NCBI GenBank assembly: GCA_916613615.1
Contig: OU744724.1
Location: 34,979,607-35,043,606, forward strand
Length of the DNA: 64,000 nucleotides
Reading direction: 5' to 3'
DNA from: Steromphala cineraria
Taxonomy: Eukaryota > Mollusca > Gastropoda > Trochida > Trochidae
Positions 37,161 to 48,965 of this stretch are shown here, one piece after another. Every line of letters starts with the position of its first letter. Positions within the stretch are counted from its first letter, which is position 1. Both the position numbers and the translations under genes were made by a program. The notes beneath the pieces were generated by a model. It was not told the origin of the DNA. It saw nothing but the letters and a program-made list of their open reading frames with translations, and made no database searches.

Positions 37161-37391
37161 TTGAATATGCTTTTGGTCCTAAATCATGTTGATGGATGTT
37201 ATGGCCGTCCTCATCGAGCATGGGTGGTTAAAAAGAACAGGAAACACTTTGTATCGATTGGTCAGAAACTTCTCCTGACCAACACCCCACTGAACACGTT
37301 TGAACAGTGCAAGACGTCGGGTTCAACCCAGAACTCTTTAAGAACTCGCAACTTCACTTTTCCGAAAATTGTTCCGAAGAAGCTGACATGA
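37161..37391 (+). other. Unrecognised 76-codon ORF
   Basis: A basic product (rich in K, R and N) with a segment like GCYGRPHRAWVVKKNRK near the N-terminus. Local base composition is less AT-rich than its surroundings, the one hint that it might be an exon or relic. The antisense frame 37262-37477 overlaps it. No family recognised. Confidence 0.18.
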
Positions 37392-37399
37392 CTTAAAAA

Positions 37400-38885
37400 C
37401 CGTGTTAAAGCCATTTCTCTATTTCTTATATTTGTGGCAACGGTTATCAATACATTTGACAATGTCATATAATGCAAGATACTTTGAAATCATAAGTCCT
37501 ATGTATCTAAATAAATCAATAGAAGGTTAGTGAAATCAAATGAGTATCACTAAATGAAAAAATATAGTTTGAAAAAATTATCAAATAAGGAATTTTAACA
37601 AATTTGGTGCGGTACACTTTGCACGTCTAATTAGGGTATTTCAATTGAGCATGAAACTGTTAAAAATATTTTCAAGATAATAAACTGGTAGAAAAACTAC
37701 AAGTTGGAGTAACTGATCATGAATTATATGACTTGATATGATTTATAGGATTTCTTGCGAGCTTCGTTACACATCATATTAATGTCCGAATTGAAATGCA
37801 CGAAAAACGTACCTTACTTTGAAAGGGGAACGAGTTATGTTTCCTATTGCTTACCAACTTGCATAAGATTTATTGACTTTTAAAAACACTTTTTTTATTA
37901 GACCTATAAAGAAGCGGAACACCTGATGCATATTCAACAACGTCAGAGTTGATAACATTCCGACGTTAAATATTCACATTTCTAAATCTTACATCAAGGT
38001 GTTTAATATAATGTAAGTAATGAACATTAGCCACGAATGAAGCGTACGTAAAACTAAGACGTGAGAAAGATGAAAGTGATCTTTTGTGATCACTACATAT
38101 CATGGCGACTTTCAAGTGCTTATTTAGCTAGTCAACTTTCATCTTTGGTTTAGTTGTTCCAATTACATATAAGGGGTACCAAGAAGGACAAAACCTGTCC
38201 CCAAATTTTCAAAAAAGAATAGCTTTTTGCATCGAATCTATTTTCTCAAATTTTCTCAAGTTCAATTTTTTTTTGTAAAGCTCGTCTTAAATCTTTTGTA
38301 CGATTTTATATAATTTGTTGTATTGACAAAACACGAAAGGTGTAAGCATTTTTTCAAATAGAACTTCGTAGAAACTTTTAAATTTAAGGGTTTTTTTTAA
38401 TATTGTTGAGCGTCTCCCCAGAAATGTTTAAAATTTGATTTTACTGACATTTACAAGCTATATTAATCATTTCGGCAACGCGAGTATGAAATTGAATTCA
38501 AAGGCCAATAGTTGAGAAATCAATATTAACTACTTTTAAAAGGGGGAAAAGAGTTTAGATAGATTGATTTGACTTATAAAAAAAAAACTGGATACGCTAG
38601 GGTCCTTGAATGTCAGTTGTGTTTGATATCACGTAATCATAATCACCAAAGAATCATAGACTTCTTGAAAAGTTTATCTAATTTATCAATGATTATCGTA
38701 TATTTTCATGAGCAAAAATGATAAGTGATCATCGACATATATATACCTAAAATATCAATTAATTAAAAGCCGTCATTATTGAAATAACCAAGCGTCTTGA
38801 TAATCAATACTGAAACACAGAAAAGATGGATATTTGATGGAAAATGTCTTTCCTGGACAGCATATGATTCTTGAACGCCAATTTC
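37400..38885. other. No gene recognised
   Basis: AT-rich non-coding sequence with several A and T homopolymers and no obvious inverted-repeat element. Confidence 0.4.
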
Positions 38886-38889
38886 CTCT

Positions 38890-39180
38890 TTTCTCGCAGT
38901 TGTGTGTATCTTCGAGTATATTAATGCTCTGAGCGGTCTCCACGTCAGTGCAGTTTGAAAAGATCCGTCAATACCTTTGTGACAGGTTTTCCGTTCCCTT
39001 AAACATGTTTACAATGTCTGACCTGCAGGGCAGAAATACAGTTTAGAGCGCTTAATCAATACTGCAACCTGAAAGACTCTGTCTCATCGCATTCACATCG
39101 TAAGCCTCCTTATCACTGGTTCCAATAGGCGTAGTGGGTTCCATTGGAATTAAGCAGATGCACATGATGTTCCAATAAAA
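38890..39180. repeat. Diverged duplicon fragment
   Basis: GTCAATACCTTTGTGACAG.., TTCCGTTCCCTTAAACATG, ACAATGTCTGACCTGCAGG and the following CTTAATCAATACTGCAACCTG correspond to about 3400-3550, 9440-9600 and 19780-19960. Confidence 0.65.
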
Positions 39181-39914
39181 GCAGTGTTTCAATAGCATGG
39201 CAAGGGTGATTGACTGAAAGCAGAATCCTATCTTGTTTATTCAAAATGATTGAATGTTACATTTTCTTAAAGCAATGGAAGATATATTTGAAATTTTCAA
39301 ATAAATCAAACGATAAAAAAAATGATATGATATGATTAACTTTCGCAGAACTGATCATTTTGTTGTCCTTTTTGCAGAGTCTTTTGATAATATTTTCTCC
39401 TCCTATGCGACATTTACGCGAATAACCTCGCGGTTCTATGAGTATATATAGACTTTGTCATGTCTGTTCGTAAGAATATGATACGAATGTGAGGCATATA
39501 ATTATTGCATATACAAAGAATCGTTCAAAAGGACATAAGACGCTAATGGCTGAATAATGCCCAAGCGGCGATAAACAATAACTCCCTCGCTCACTCAAAA
39601 TCATATTGGTCCTTGTTATGTGGTTTTGATTGAGATAATCTGTTTAATATAGTAAACTGTCTAGTTACAGTGAGAGAACTTTACCGACCAGCAGCAAAGA
39701 TTATCACCATATTGCAATAGCATGAAGTCATCAAAACAATAAGACAACGTCACTAGGAATTATGATAAAAGTTTTTTAAACGCCAACATATCGTGTTAAT
39801 GCGTTAACGACAAAGTGGATTTTTTTAACAAATCAAATTATGTGTTCGATTTGATTTGATGTGATGTAGCAAAACATGATGAAAACATAAAATGACACAA
39901 TTTAATAATAGTTT

Positions 39915-40238
39915 TAACGCCTAGTATCCAGTCCAGGACTGCTCAACGGCGATACAATGGCTGTACAATGTATATTATTACCCTGAAGGAATTGTTCTCT
40001 CGAATCAAGCTACTAAGCGCCTCGCGCGACCATATACATGTAGGTCCGTACTTTCCCCATGTTCAGGTACCCATTTATACAGCTGGGTGAACTGAGTGCA
40101 ATGTGGATGAAGTGTCTTGCCCAAGGACACAACACAGTGTTAAGCCCAGGTTACAATTTTTTGGCGTCTCCACCGGGATTCGAACCCGGGCCTTCGGCAT
40201 GACAGGCCAGCACGCTAACCACTTCACCACCGTGCTCC
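39915..40238 (-). mobile_element. tRNA-derived SINE, minus strand
   Basis: Read on the minus strand it begins GGAGCACGGTGGTGAAGTGG, with an A box-like region (GAAGTGGTTAGCGTG), an anticodon-like loop CTGTCAT (GTC, Asp-like) and a B box GGTTCGAATCCCGG. The acceptor ends do not pair, so it is not a functional tRNA gene. A central domain CCTTGGGCAAGACACTTC..ATTGCACTCAGTTCACCC..AATGGGTACCTG follows, of the type conserved among many animal SINEs, then a short family-specific 3' part. I place the family in mollusc SINEs by memory of this domain; the subfamily name is not certain. Confidence 0.85.
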
Positions 40239-40856
40239 ACTTAATCAATTCAGAAAAGCCTTAATTCATTTGTTAGCAAGACAGAGGTTATATATGTCAT
40301 TTTTAAGACTGTTGCAGGAAGCACACTCTTCGGGCTAGAAATACGACCCATTGGTTACAATCAAAAGAAATAAATTTGGGATTGAGTCCTCATCTAACAG
40401 TCTACACCAAGTCGTGACCAGATATTTCTTAGTCATCCGGAGAAACATATATTTAGGTACAATTATTGATGATGTTTGTGTAGAAATCTTAGGAAATATG
40501 GTCATCCGTGAAATACAGATCGTGCCAATAGTGCTCGTCTTTGAGTAGCCTCTGTTTGAAGAGAATATACCATTTTATTCAGTTCTTTTTCGTCTATTTA
40601 TCAATATCTAGCTTTATGTCTCAATCCAATACCACAATATTCCTATTCTTTACTTTCGGAAACTTACTCCTTACTATAATCAATGCTGTATCAAATCAAG
40701 AATCATGCAACAATCTGGGTATGATACGGAATAGACTGTTTAAAAACATCTTTAATTGACAGGGTTCGTGTGTGTGTGTGAAAACGGTAGAATATCTATT
40801 TCATTTTCAATCAATACAATTAAAGAAGTACTTGACAAATAATAATCTCAATCAGC

Positions 40857-41045
40857 TATAAGGACTATTTACAGAGAAGGAGTCTTTACACTTGGGTTTA
40901 GCTCTCTATTCAATTTATTTTAAGAGAAGATGAAAATAGTATCGTAGTACGTGTCCTCTGGGAACCTTGTAAGGGTCACAGGATAGCCTAGTCTTTTAAT
41001 TAAAAAAGCAATCTTTCTGTAGTAGGTACAGGAAGTTTCAGCTTG
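40857..41045. mobile_element. Degenerate pearl-like core unit
   Basis: AAGGAGTCTTTACAC.., TTTAGCTCTCT, AAGAGAAGATGAAAATAG and CCTTGTAAGGGTCACAGGATAGCC follow the order of the 145-bp units at 23090-24058, and a second unit begins near 41020. No ends found. Confidence 0.6.
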
Positions 41046-44000
41046 TTTGTATTTATCCTTTGTACGATCAGTAAAAAATTGACAATTTTAATATCGCATT
41101 TCAACGCACCTTTGACAGATTTTGCACGACAATACTTTTCCTGAAAAACATCCGACTTCTCAAGTGAACTGTTAATAAGTAACAGTTTAATTATATTCAA
41201 CTTTTAAATACTGAAAATCGGCGCGAGCAATATTTGACTGTGACATGTGTGTATTCATTTCAGCTTGTCTTCGTTGTCTGGCAAATAGGTACAGTTTAGT
41301 ACATATCACTTAATCAGTATCTGTAATCATATTTATCAGACAAAACTTTATCCTTACATCATTTTGGCAGAGTTATAGCCCTTGATTGTGAAATTGAACT
41401 TAGGGTGACTACCAGATCTGATGCTCCGATGGGGGACAGGATTTCAGGTGGAAATCCAGGTGGATAACATTTTGTTTTCAGAAGTTATGTCATTTAGTGA
41501 TTTTTATAACCATCAGCTGATTGCGGGAAAAAGTGAGCCATGTTCACTTTTTTCTTGCTGAATTCTGTCAGAATCGTCAGTAATGGATGGCAATTTATAA
41601 ACCCTAAACATAAAAGTGTTACATAATCAAATTTAAGGATACGAATGAATACAATGTACATAATGTATGACATTGACAGGAATGAATCGTTCTGTTTTCT
41701 GATAGTTCATGCGTGTCTGAAATCTAATCATGGCTTATAGCATTATTGGTGACCCAGTGAAATTACCTACCTAGGTATATTTTAGCAAATTAAGTCGCTT
41801 TGTCCATCTGACCTGAGAACAACTCTAAAGACATGATGCAACATGCTTTGGTCTTGTGTTGGCTTTTTATGCCAGCTCTTTAGTTGAATTGAAATGAAAA
41901 CCCGAGAATTCGCCAAAGAGGAAGTTTAGAAAAAACAGAGATAAAAAGTCCCGTTATTCAATGGCTTCAGATGTCCGATGAAAGTTCCCGGGTTGATATA
42001 GTGTGGAACATCAGAACACTGGACATTGGGATGAAATACATCTAGAATAATCTTAAAAATGTGAAACATAGTACAATAAAATAATATGTTTGCCTTAAGT
42101 GATTGTTTATTTCCGGTCACACTTTTATAGATATGAATAATACTCTTAGTTAAAAAAAAATTACGTTTCTTCTCTTCCTAACTGTTGGCGTATGTTCTAT
42201 ATGACCTTATTTTCTATCTGTGCCAAGGGCCGCCAACTTCGCCATATCAGTACTAGAAAGAGATGAAATATTGTAAAACCTTGCTGCATCACAGGTGCAT
42301 TAAATATTTCAACATAATTCTTTTAGAACATGGAAAGAAACCACTTATATATCAAATAGATTTGACGAAATCATTTTTATTATGTTAACTGACTTTCCGT
42401 GATTTGAAAGTAAGATGAAATGTTTGAATAAAACTTGAATGTACTCATAAACATCAAACATTTAATTCATTCATGTAATAAATAATTTCGTTAAGGGAAG
42501 TTAACGTTATTTATTTTTTTCTATCATATGTGTTTTAATAGAGATATCATGTTTTGACGATTTATCAAGAAATGTCTGCTTAAAAAAAACATTTTCTTAT
42601 TTGTTAATACGTTTTCTGATTAAAAAGAAATATGAATTTGACACAAATGTACTTTTCCAGAGATGAAACGTAACCAACTTTTTCAAAATAGAATTTTGAT
42701 TTAAACCAAATTAAGAGAAAGGTTAATGAGATCCAGACCTAGAAAAAAAAAATTTTCTACTCTGGTTCGGAAGACAAGGACTTTTTGGATGATCAACTTC
42801 TTTATCGTACACAAAAGCAACACTGCTATACTCCGTATCTTCCTTTTATCTCCTTATATCAACTTCTAGAATGCCTCTTAAACATCTCGTACCCTAATCA
42901 GTTAATTTTGGTCAATAACTCCTACTTTTGAAAAGCCTGATCAGACCTTTTGGTTGTTTTGAAATCCTTCAACAACAAACATTGGCATAATTACTTTTTG
43001 CTTAAAATATGCACATAAAGTCCTAACAGTATTCGAAATTAAATGCTTGATGGCGTATATTTCTTTATGACTCGTGAATATAGCTGAGAATTAGCAAAAA
43101 CTGCCTGGAACAAAAGTTTTGGAAAAACGCTGGTTAATGTACATGTATATTTTGCAATCAACTTCTACTTTTGCTAAAAAAATACAGAAATAATCTCCAA
43201 AAAACATTTTATCTCTATTTCCGGGAGTAGTCTAGTATACGGACTTTGTCCGCTTCAGTCTGGAACACATTTTGACGTGTAAACTGACAGATTGTCAGGT
43301 CAAGCCGTTTTCCAACTGACAGGGGGTATATTGATTACCCTTAAAACCACAGTTGAGACATTTCCAAAGATATGTTAAAGATTGACACAGTTTTCTGCTG
43401 TTGTTGGAAGTGCCAAAATCAATGCGTTGATCTAACCTAGTTTCCAAGTCTCTGTAAGGCCGGAATGAATGTGATTAAGGGTTTGGTTGTCTCCTCTACA
43501 TTGGGTTTAGAGGATTGAGTCTATTTACTTACGTTCGGTGCCTTCCGAGTAGTATTGGTTGAACAAGATCGATTTCAAGTATTATTTGATTTCTATTTTA
43601 TATTTACTACATGAAAGGATCCTTTACTGGTTAATACTAAGCTACTTGGTACATGTATGTACGACAGCGTTTTGAAAACCATCAATCAATTAAAAACGAA
43701 ATTCAGACAGATAGAAATTCACCGTGCGGTCCTAGTACAAGATTCTCTACACATAAATGTGTATATATCAAGTTAGATGAACCCTCGCGCACGTGAACCG
43801 CACATGTATCTCTTTGCTAAAAACATGTATTCATATATTCCGTACCTTTTGTTCTGCACAAGTAAAATCCAAACCTACTCTATCAATTAAAATTCAACCT
43901 CGGAGTCAATAATATTAGATACTTTCTTTCTGAGGTTGAGGGAAAATGATCGATACTGTTAAATCTTTTCGTCTCATTGATTTGAATTTGCATCCTCACT

Positions 44001-44455
44001 GGTAAAATCTTATTCCGTTAATCAAGCATGAAGTAGTTGTTCAGTTTGTGTAACTTGACGTGCAATATCTCATTAATTAGTGTCAAAACTTAGTCAATAC
44101 GTCATCTAGATGAACAGTTAAGATAATCAGAGTTAACACGCCATTCAGTCGTCGTTGGCCTTGAGCAAACTCGTGATTTGAATGTGCCTGCTTCTATCCT
44201 AAAATGTGAGTAACTTTATGAAATATGTAAACACTAGTTGGATTCTAATAAAATTGTTAACGTATCGAGTGTGTCACAATATCAATGATTTATAGAGAGA
44301 AATCAAGTGTCATGATTACTTTTAATTTTCAACAAGAAAGACACAGGCTCAATGCTACATTTTTTCCCATTCATCACAACTAATTCTGGGTTCAGGACAA
44401 TCAACTGAGTTGAATAAAAGCAGTGAAAGTACGGAATATAAAAAAAGTCTATTTT
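41046..44455. other. No gene recognised
   Basis: 3.4 kb of AT-rich DNA. The frames 41000-41200, 41926-42120 and others are short and unrecognised. A further TTAA-MITE-like end (AAGGGGTAGTGCATTTTTACC) appears at 44461-44481. Confidence 0.4.
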
Positions 44456-44525
44456 AAAAAAAGGGGTAGTGCATTTTTACCAAGATGATCCTAAAGATGC
44501 GGTAGTACGTTTTAAGGGAAATATA

Positions 44526-45150
44526 CAGCTGCGTACCTTAAGTGTGTTCACTTGCTTCTGTATCTCAGTGCAAATATCATGTAATTTGGGTTTCGTTTTG
44601 ACGTCCCTTAATAACTCCATGACCACATACAAAGGATCATCAATTGTCCATGTGTAAAATAACCATTCCCAAACTATATTTTGGGATCGTCTCGTCACTG
44701 GTGCTGAATGTCGATATTTGGCATTGTTAAATAGACAGATGGGGTCATATTTCTGAAATTCAGTTTTTCTTAAATTTTGATAAAAATAATCCATATAAAC
44801 TTTGTAAGAAAACAATCAGCACAATAATTACGTTGCCTTAGTGCAAAGTAACAAGTATGAACAGATCTAGAGCTGTTCGTCACTTCTGAAGGATTTTGTA
44901 GTTAAGATAAGAAAACATTGTTTTCGAAATGTTCACCCCTGGTCACTTCAATGATGTGCCAAATTTGTAACGGTTATATGTTTGGTATGAAATGATGCGA
45001 ATATGTTAACGCAAATTGAATCTTAACTTACATAGTCAAATTTCAACATTATCGGTTTCTATTTCGCATTGCTAAAATGCAAAGATTTTCCAATTTACAT
45101 GATATTTGCACTAGAATACGAAGGTAAGTGAACAAACTTAAGGTACGCAG
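44526..45150. mobile_element. TA-MITE (CAGCTGCGTACC ends), inserted in the TTAA-MITE
   Basis: 625 bp with inverted ends CAGCTGCGTACCTTAAGT and ACTTAAGGTACGCAG. It follows a TA in the outer element. Its final CTG and the right TA are missing with a few target bases, so the right junction has a small deletion. A complete copy lies at 62777-63402. The TA target suggests a Tc1/mariner-type non-autonomous element. ORFs 44469-44657 and 44477-44815 are by-products. Confidence 0.88.
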
Positions 45151-45397
45151 GTGATGAAAATAAATGGTTCCAATCGAAAGACAATGTATTTAAACTAAAT
45201 GAAGCGGTAATAAATCAAATATACAATGTTAATTTCAGCCATGCCATTTCTTGTCTTAAACAAACTGAATTAAAAGGTGTACACACAGAAATGGCCGCCA
45301 TTGGACTTTTTGTGAACCTTCATAATTTGTTTTCTGACTATGGATAATTGGTTAAATGAGATTTTTGACACTATCAAAATAATTCATTTAGCATTAA

Positions 45398-45752
45398 AGG
45401 GACAGTAGCACGTTTTATGGGGAATATAAGGTGATGTCAGGAAAATGAAAATTAATGATTCCAATTGAAAGACAATGTAATTAAACTAAATGGAGCAGTA
45501 ATAATTCTAATATATAATGTAAAGTTTAGCCATGCGATTCCTTTTTCTTACAGAAAATGAATTAAAGGTGTTCACAAAAAATGGCCGCCAATGGATTTCA
45601 TGTGAATCTTCACACTTTGTCCCCTGATTATGGCTGATTGTCGTGTGTACTGAGATTTTTTACACTATCAAAATAATACATTTAGCATTAACTTACTATT
45701 ATTAGTGAAAATTTTAGAATATGAAATTATCAAAAAACGTGCTACTTCCCCT
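45398..45752 (+). mobile_element. TTAA-MITE, complete, nested in another TTAA-MITE
   Basis: 355 bp, AGGGACAGTAGCACG to CGTGCTACTTCCCCT, with TTAA at 45394-45397 and 45753-45756. The host sequence without it reads AGCATTAACGTACAATTATC, as in intact family members, so the target duplication TTAA is directly visible. Confidence 0.93.
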
Positions 45753-45819
45753 TTAACGTACAATTATCGTGAAAGATTGAAAATGTAATGTATTCAAAAA
45801 TGTGCTACAGCCCCTTTAA

Positions 45820-46720
45820 GACAGTTTGGGATTTAGTTAATTAGCATTAGATGTAGGTTTAGTCTGTGTGATGTATAGGTTGACAAGATATGCCTTCAAT
45901 AACCCGGATGGGCAATAGTAGGGACACACATGTCTCGGCCTTCTTGTCAATTACCGTCTGTTAACCCCTTCAAAAGGAGCAATAAACACTTGTTACTTAG
46001 GATCTAATCTGAAGTGTTCAATGTTGTCAAGATTCATACACATTGTTAATATATAAAGATATGCTCAATTTTTATCAAATTGTTGCTGTTACTGTATTTA
46101 TACTTTGAAAGCTTCGAGTTGGCAAAACAACTTTACCATTTAAAATTTTACCCTAAAATCTAATCAACTAAAGGGAGAGAACTACTCTAAAATGTGCGAG
46201 TTGCTTTAAACGTCAGTCACAACACCAATCTTGACATATAAAATATCATATAAGTGTTCATGACACGCTTTGTGGGGTTCAAACCAGCAAAAACACGCAG
46301 TTTAAACAGAACCGTTTGCACATTGTGCTAATGCAACAGTGACAGATGCAAAAGCCGTTGAGGGTATATACATGGCATTTATAACCTTTATAGTATACCC
46401 TTTAAATGTATTGTAAACTATTTACGAGAATTGAAATATCTAAAACAGGAATTAAAATAGACGGAGAGGTATTAACACGCAGAAAATAATTCTGTTCCAT
46501 CACATGAATGTTGTTGCGGAAATATTGGTACTGATCAACTAAACTTCGTATATTTTAATGTAATTTACGCTATCTATCAATTTTGAAAATATCATTTTAA
46601 ACACATTTAATTTACAAGAAAGAGAGATGATATTTTACTCATATCTTATCCAAAAGGTTCCTCATAAAGCAGTCTTGTAAATATCAGTTAATAAATATCT
46701 TCAAACACCTTGTTGTAATT
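45820..46720. other. No gene recognised
   Basis: AT-rich sequence without inverted-repeat elements, tandem repeats or convincing ORFs. Confidence 0.4.
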
Positions 46721-46724
46721 CGTC

Positions 46725-46930
46725 TGTTGCCTGCAGCAATAGTTCAGTCCATTTAACATTACTAGCACACACGAACGATTACATCACTTGAAATCACGGG
46801 ACGACATTAGGGCATTGTTAACCGGAAGCAACTTCAATGAAAGGGTTCAACGGGAATTGAAAATATTTAATTCCAAATCCTCCAGTGCGTTTCTATTGTT
46901 CTTTTTCAACACGGAAGTCACTCGTTTGTT
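46725..46930. repeat. Diverged repeat shared with 57840-58010
   Basis: Segments such as GAAGCAACTTCAATGAAAGG, ATATTTAATTCC and GGAAGTCACTC match in order at 57908-58010. The ORF at 46788-47006 (72 codons) crosses it; its frame is not kept in the second copy, so I do not call a gene. Confidence 0.55.
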
Positions 46931-47567
46931 AAAAGTAAAAGCATGTTTCATTGGTATCTTGAAACAAAATGAATTTGAAAAACAAATTTCGATTTTACCA
47001 TTTTAGTAGCTATAAAATTGAAAGGCAGTGGTGAGGGCACCTCACATACCCCGTCATTAGGTGTAGCCTTTAATTATCTGATAATATAGTAGTCCGTCAT
47101 ATAAATGAATGATGATCATTTACAAAAACAGCCACGATTTTACATGTTTTACACCATTACAAGTTCAACGCCTACAGCATACTCAAAATACATTCTCTCC
47201 CAACAGAGGCAGATCAAGTCATGAATTTTTGAATACAAAGAAGAAGAAGAAAAACAATATTTTATTTCAGTGTCACATGTTACAATTTCTTTTTTTTCAA
47301 GAACACAGTTATTAACAGTAACATCCAGCCAAAAGGCTTGTGAGACACTTCATACATTAAAACACGATAAAATGACTTAGATATAATTAACAGCTCAACA
47401 TTTCATGATTTGTTCTGCCTCTGTGGGGAGAGAATGACTCAAATATAGCTTTTGAGAAATATCTCAGTAATACAAACAAGCAGGCAGATTTAGGCACGAT
47501 AGACATTATTCCGTTAATTTAGATAAAGATGCTATTAAGTTCGACCCTATACTTTTCTGAGTGCTGA

Positions 47568-47731
47568 ATCGTCTCGACACTTCAAGGAGAGTTTGGTCGT
47601 GCCTATACATCACGGGAGAATTGGGTGGTCTCTACACTCAACTCTGTGAACAATAAAGTCTCTCATTAGTGCATATAAATTATATAACAAATAATTTATC
47701 TCTCCGTGAAGTATTGAGACGACCCAACTCT
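47568..47731. repeat. Inverted repeat with about 24-bp arms
   Basis: TCGTCTCGACACTTCAAGGAGAG at left against CTCTCCGTGAAGTATTGAGACGA at right, with three mismatches; an inner pair (GGGTGGTCTC and GAGACGACCC) offers a competing fold. Confidence 0.6.
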
Positions 47732-47863
47732 CCATGAAATCACAGGGTCAAACGATTTTTATAAACCTCTGGTGACGTCATCCCTTTGTTTAGCACCGTA
47801 CGTTCCGTAACCTGGAGGTAGGACCTTGGCTACATCAAGTCAGGTGTATCTGTAACTTACGGA

Positions 47864-47960
47864 CCTCGTTTGAGGTCTATCTGTGATTTAGAGACTTCTT
47901 ATGAGGTCTATCTAGGATTTAAAGACCTCGTATGAGGCCTATCTGTGATTTAAAGACCAC
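47864..47960. repeat. 31-bp tandem repeat, three units
   Basis: Units begin GACCTCGTTTGAGGTCTATC, GACTTCTTATGAGGTCTATC and GACCTCGTATGAGGCCTATC. Each has a near-palindromic GACCTCGTATGAGGTC core. It lies about 100 bp from the tRNA-like sequence at 48059-48129. Confidence 0.9.
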
Positions 47961-48058
47961 AACATTAGATTTTAAACTAATTTCTTTTCAAATCTCAAAC
48001 ATTTCCCATTATAAAATTCATATAATTTCCAACACAAGAATTTTCCAAATATATCACT

Positions 48059-48129
48059 CGAAAGTCGGGGATCGAACCACTGTCCTTTCGATTTGTAACC
48101 AAACGTGCATACCATTAGGCTACGGAGCC
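48059..48129 (-). pseudogene. tRNA-derived sequence, minus strand
   Basis: On the minus strand GGCTCCGTAGCCTAATGG carries an A box-like TAGCCTAATGG, and GGTTCGATCCCC is a B box. The 5' GGCTCCG has no complement at the 3' side (GACTTTCG) and the anticodon arm folds poorly, so it is a tRNA relic or SINE head, different from the 39915-40238 family. Confidence 0.65.
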
Positions 48130-48668
48130 AGTTGAAGTTAGAATGATTTTTTTCATGACCAATTGATTACACTATTTTATTGCCTCTTGTAAAATTGTCA
48201 GTTTCTGCATTACTTATTTTTTTTATTATTAATGTAGCAATATGTTTTATGTGCAAAAGGTCTTGTAACTATTGAAATTGTGTTGTGTTTGGGATAACTT
48301 TGATCATGTTGTCATTGGTCGAGCAGTTTAGTGTGCAAGCGTGTACATTTCAGCATTAAGCACAAGTGTCACGAAATGCACGGGCACAATGTCACGTGAT
48401 CGGCTGCGTCGCCTGATGATGACACTAATATTTACTGTCAACTTTTTGTTTGTAAATTTAAAGGAAAATATTTTTTTCAGCTTTTGATTACTTAACACAT
48501 AACTAAAATCCGTTTTTAAAACGATTGTTATTAATGGTTTCCAAATCCGGTCACAAACCTATGAAGTCATTTGGACCAGTTCATTTTCATAGAGGGGTGT
48601 GAGTATGTTTGAACTGCTATATTTTTTTATTTTTTTTTAATGCAATCTTCCCTCATTTCATAAGCCGG

Positions 48669-48825
48669 TTAAGGTACTCAGACTCGGTCTTAGTGCCTCT
48701 AGATAGTCCGCAGGGATAGTCAGGTAGGACAGATAGACCTTGGCCTTCGGCCGCGGTCTATCTGTCCTACCCGACTCCCCCTGCGGTCTATCTACAGGCA
48801 CCAAGACCTCGTCTTCGTACCTTAA
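48669..48825. mobile_element. 157-bp hairpin element with about 70-bp arms
   Basis: TTAAGGTACTCAGACTCGGT..GGACAGATAGACC pairs with GGTCTATCTGTCC..GTCTTCGTACCTTAA around the loop TTGGCCTTCGGCCGC. The arms differ by about a dozen substitutions. Ends coincide with TTAA. It is not related to the 355-bp family. Confidence 0.8.
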
Positions 48826-48859
48826 CCTTTACATAAAGTACAATACCCATCAGCTGAGA

Positions 48860-48965
48860 AGCTATTTGTTTCTGGAGAACAAGATGAAATTAAGTTTTAG
48901 GGCGGACAGATGGATCGGTGGACGGATGGATCGAGTGGACTTGGTTTCGCACCCAAGAGGCCATC
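48860..48965. mobile_element. Pearl-like end fragment
   Basis: TTCTGGAGAACAAGATGAAA..TTTAGGGCGGACAGATGG followed by GGACGGATGG repeats resembles the last core unit and microsatellite of the element at 23015-24165. No terminal hairpin seen. Confidence 0.55.

Larger units (their letters stand above)
44494..45815. mobile_element. Outer TTAA-MITE interrupted by two later insertions
   Basis: Left piece 44494-44525 (GATGCGGTAGTACGTTTTAA), middle piece 45151-45397 (from GTGATGAAAATAAATGG to AGCATTAA) and right piece 45757-45815 (ending TGTGCTACAGCCCCT, then TTAA) join to give one family member in the right order. The gaps hold a TA-flanked MITE (44526-45150) and a second TTAA-MITE (45398-45752). 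Confidence 0.85.

Noticed and set aside
40163..40238. Functional tRNA-Asp gene on the minus strand
   Set aside because: The boxes and GTC loop are good, but the acceptor ends (GGAGCAC and TGGAGAC) do not pair and a SINE central domain follows, so it is a SINE head.
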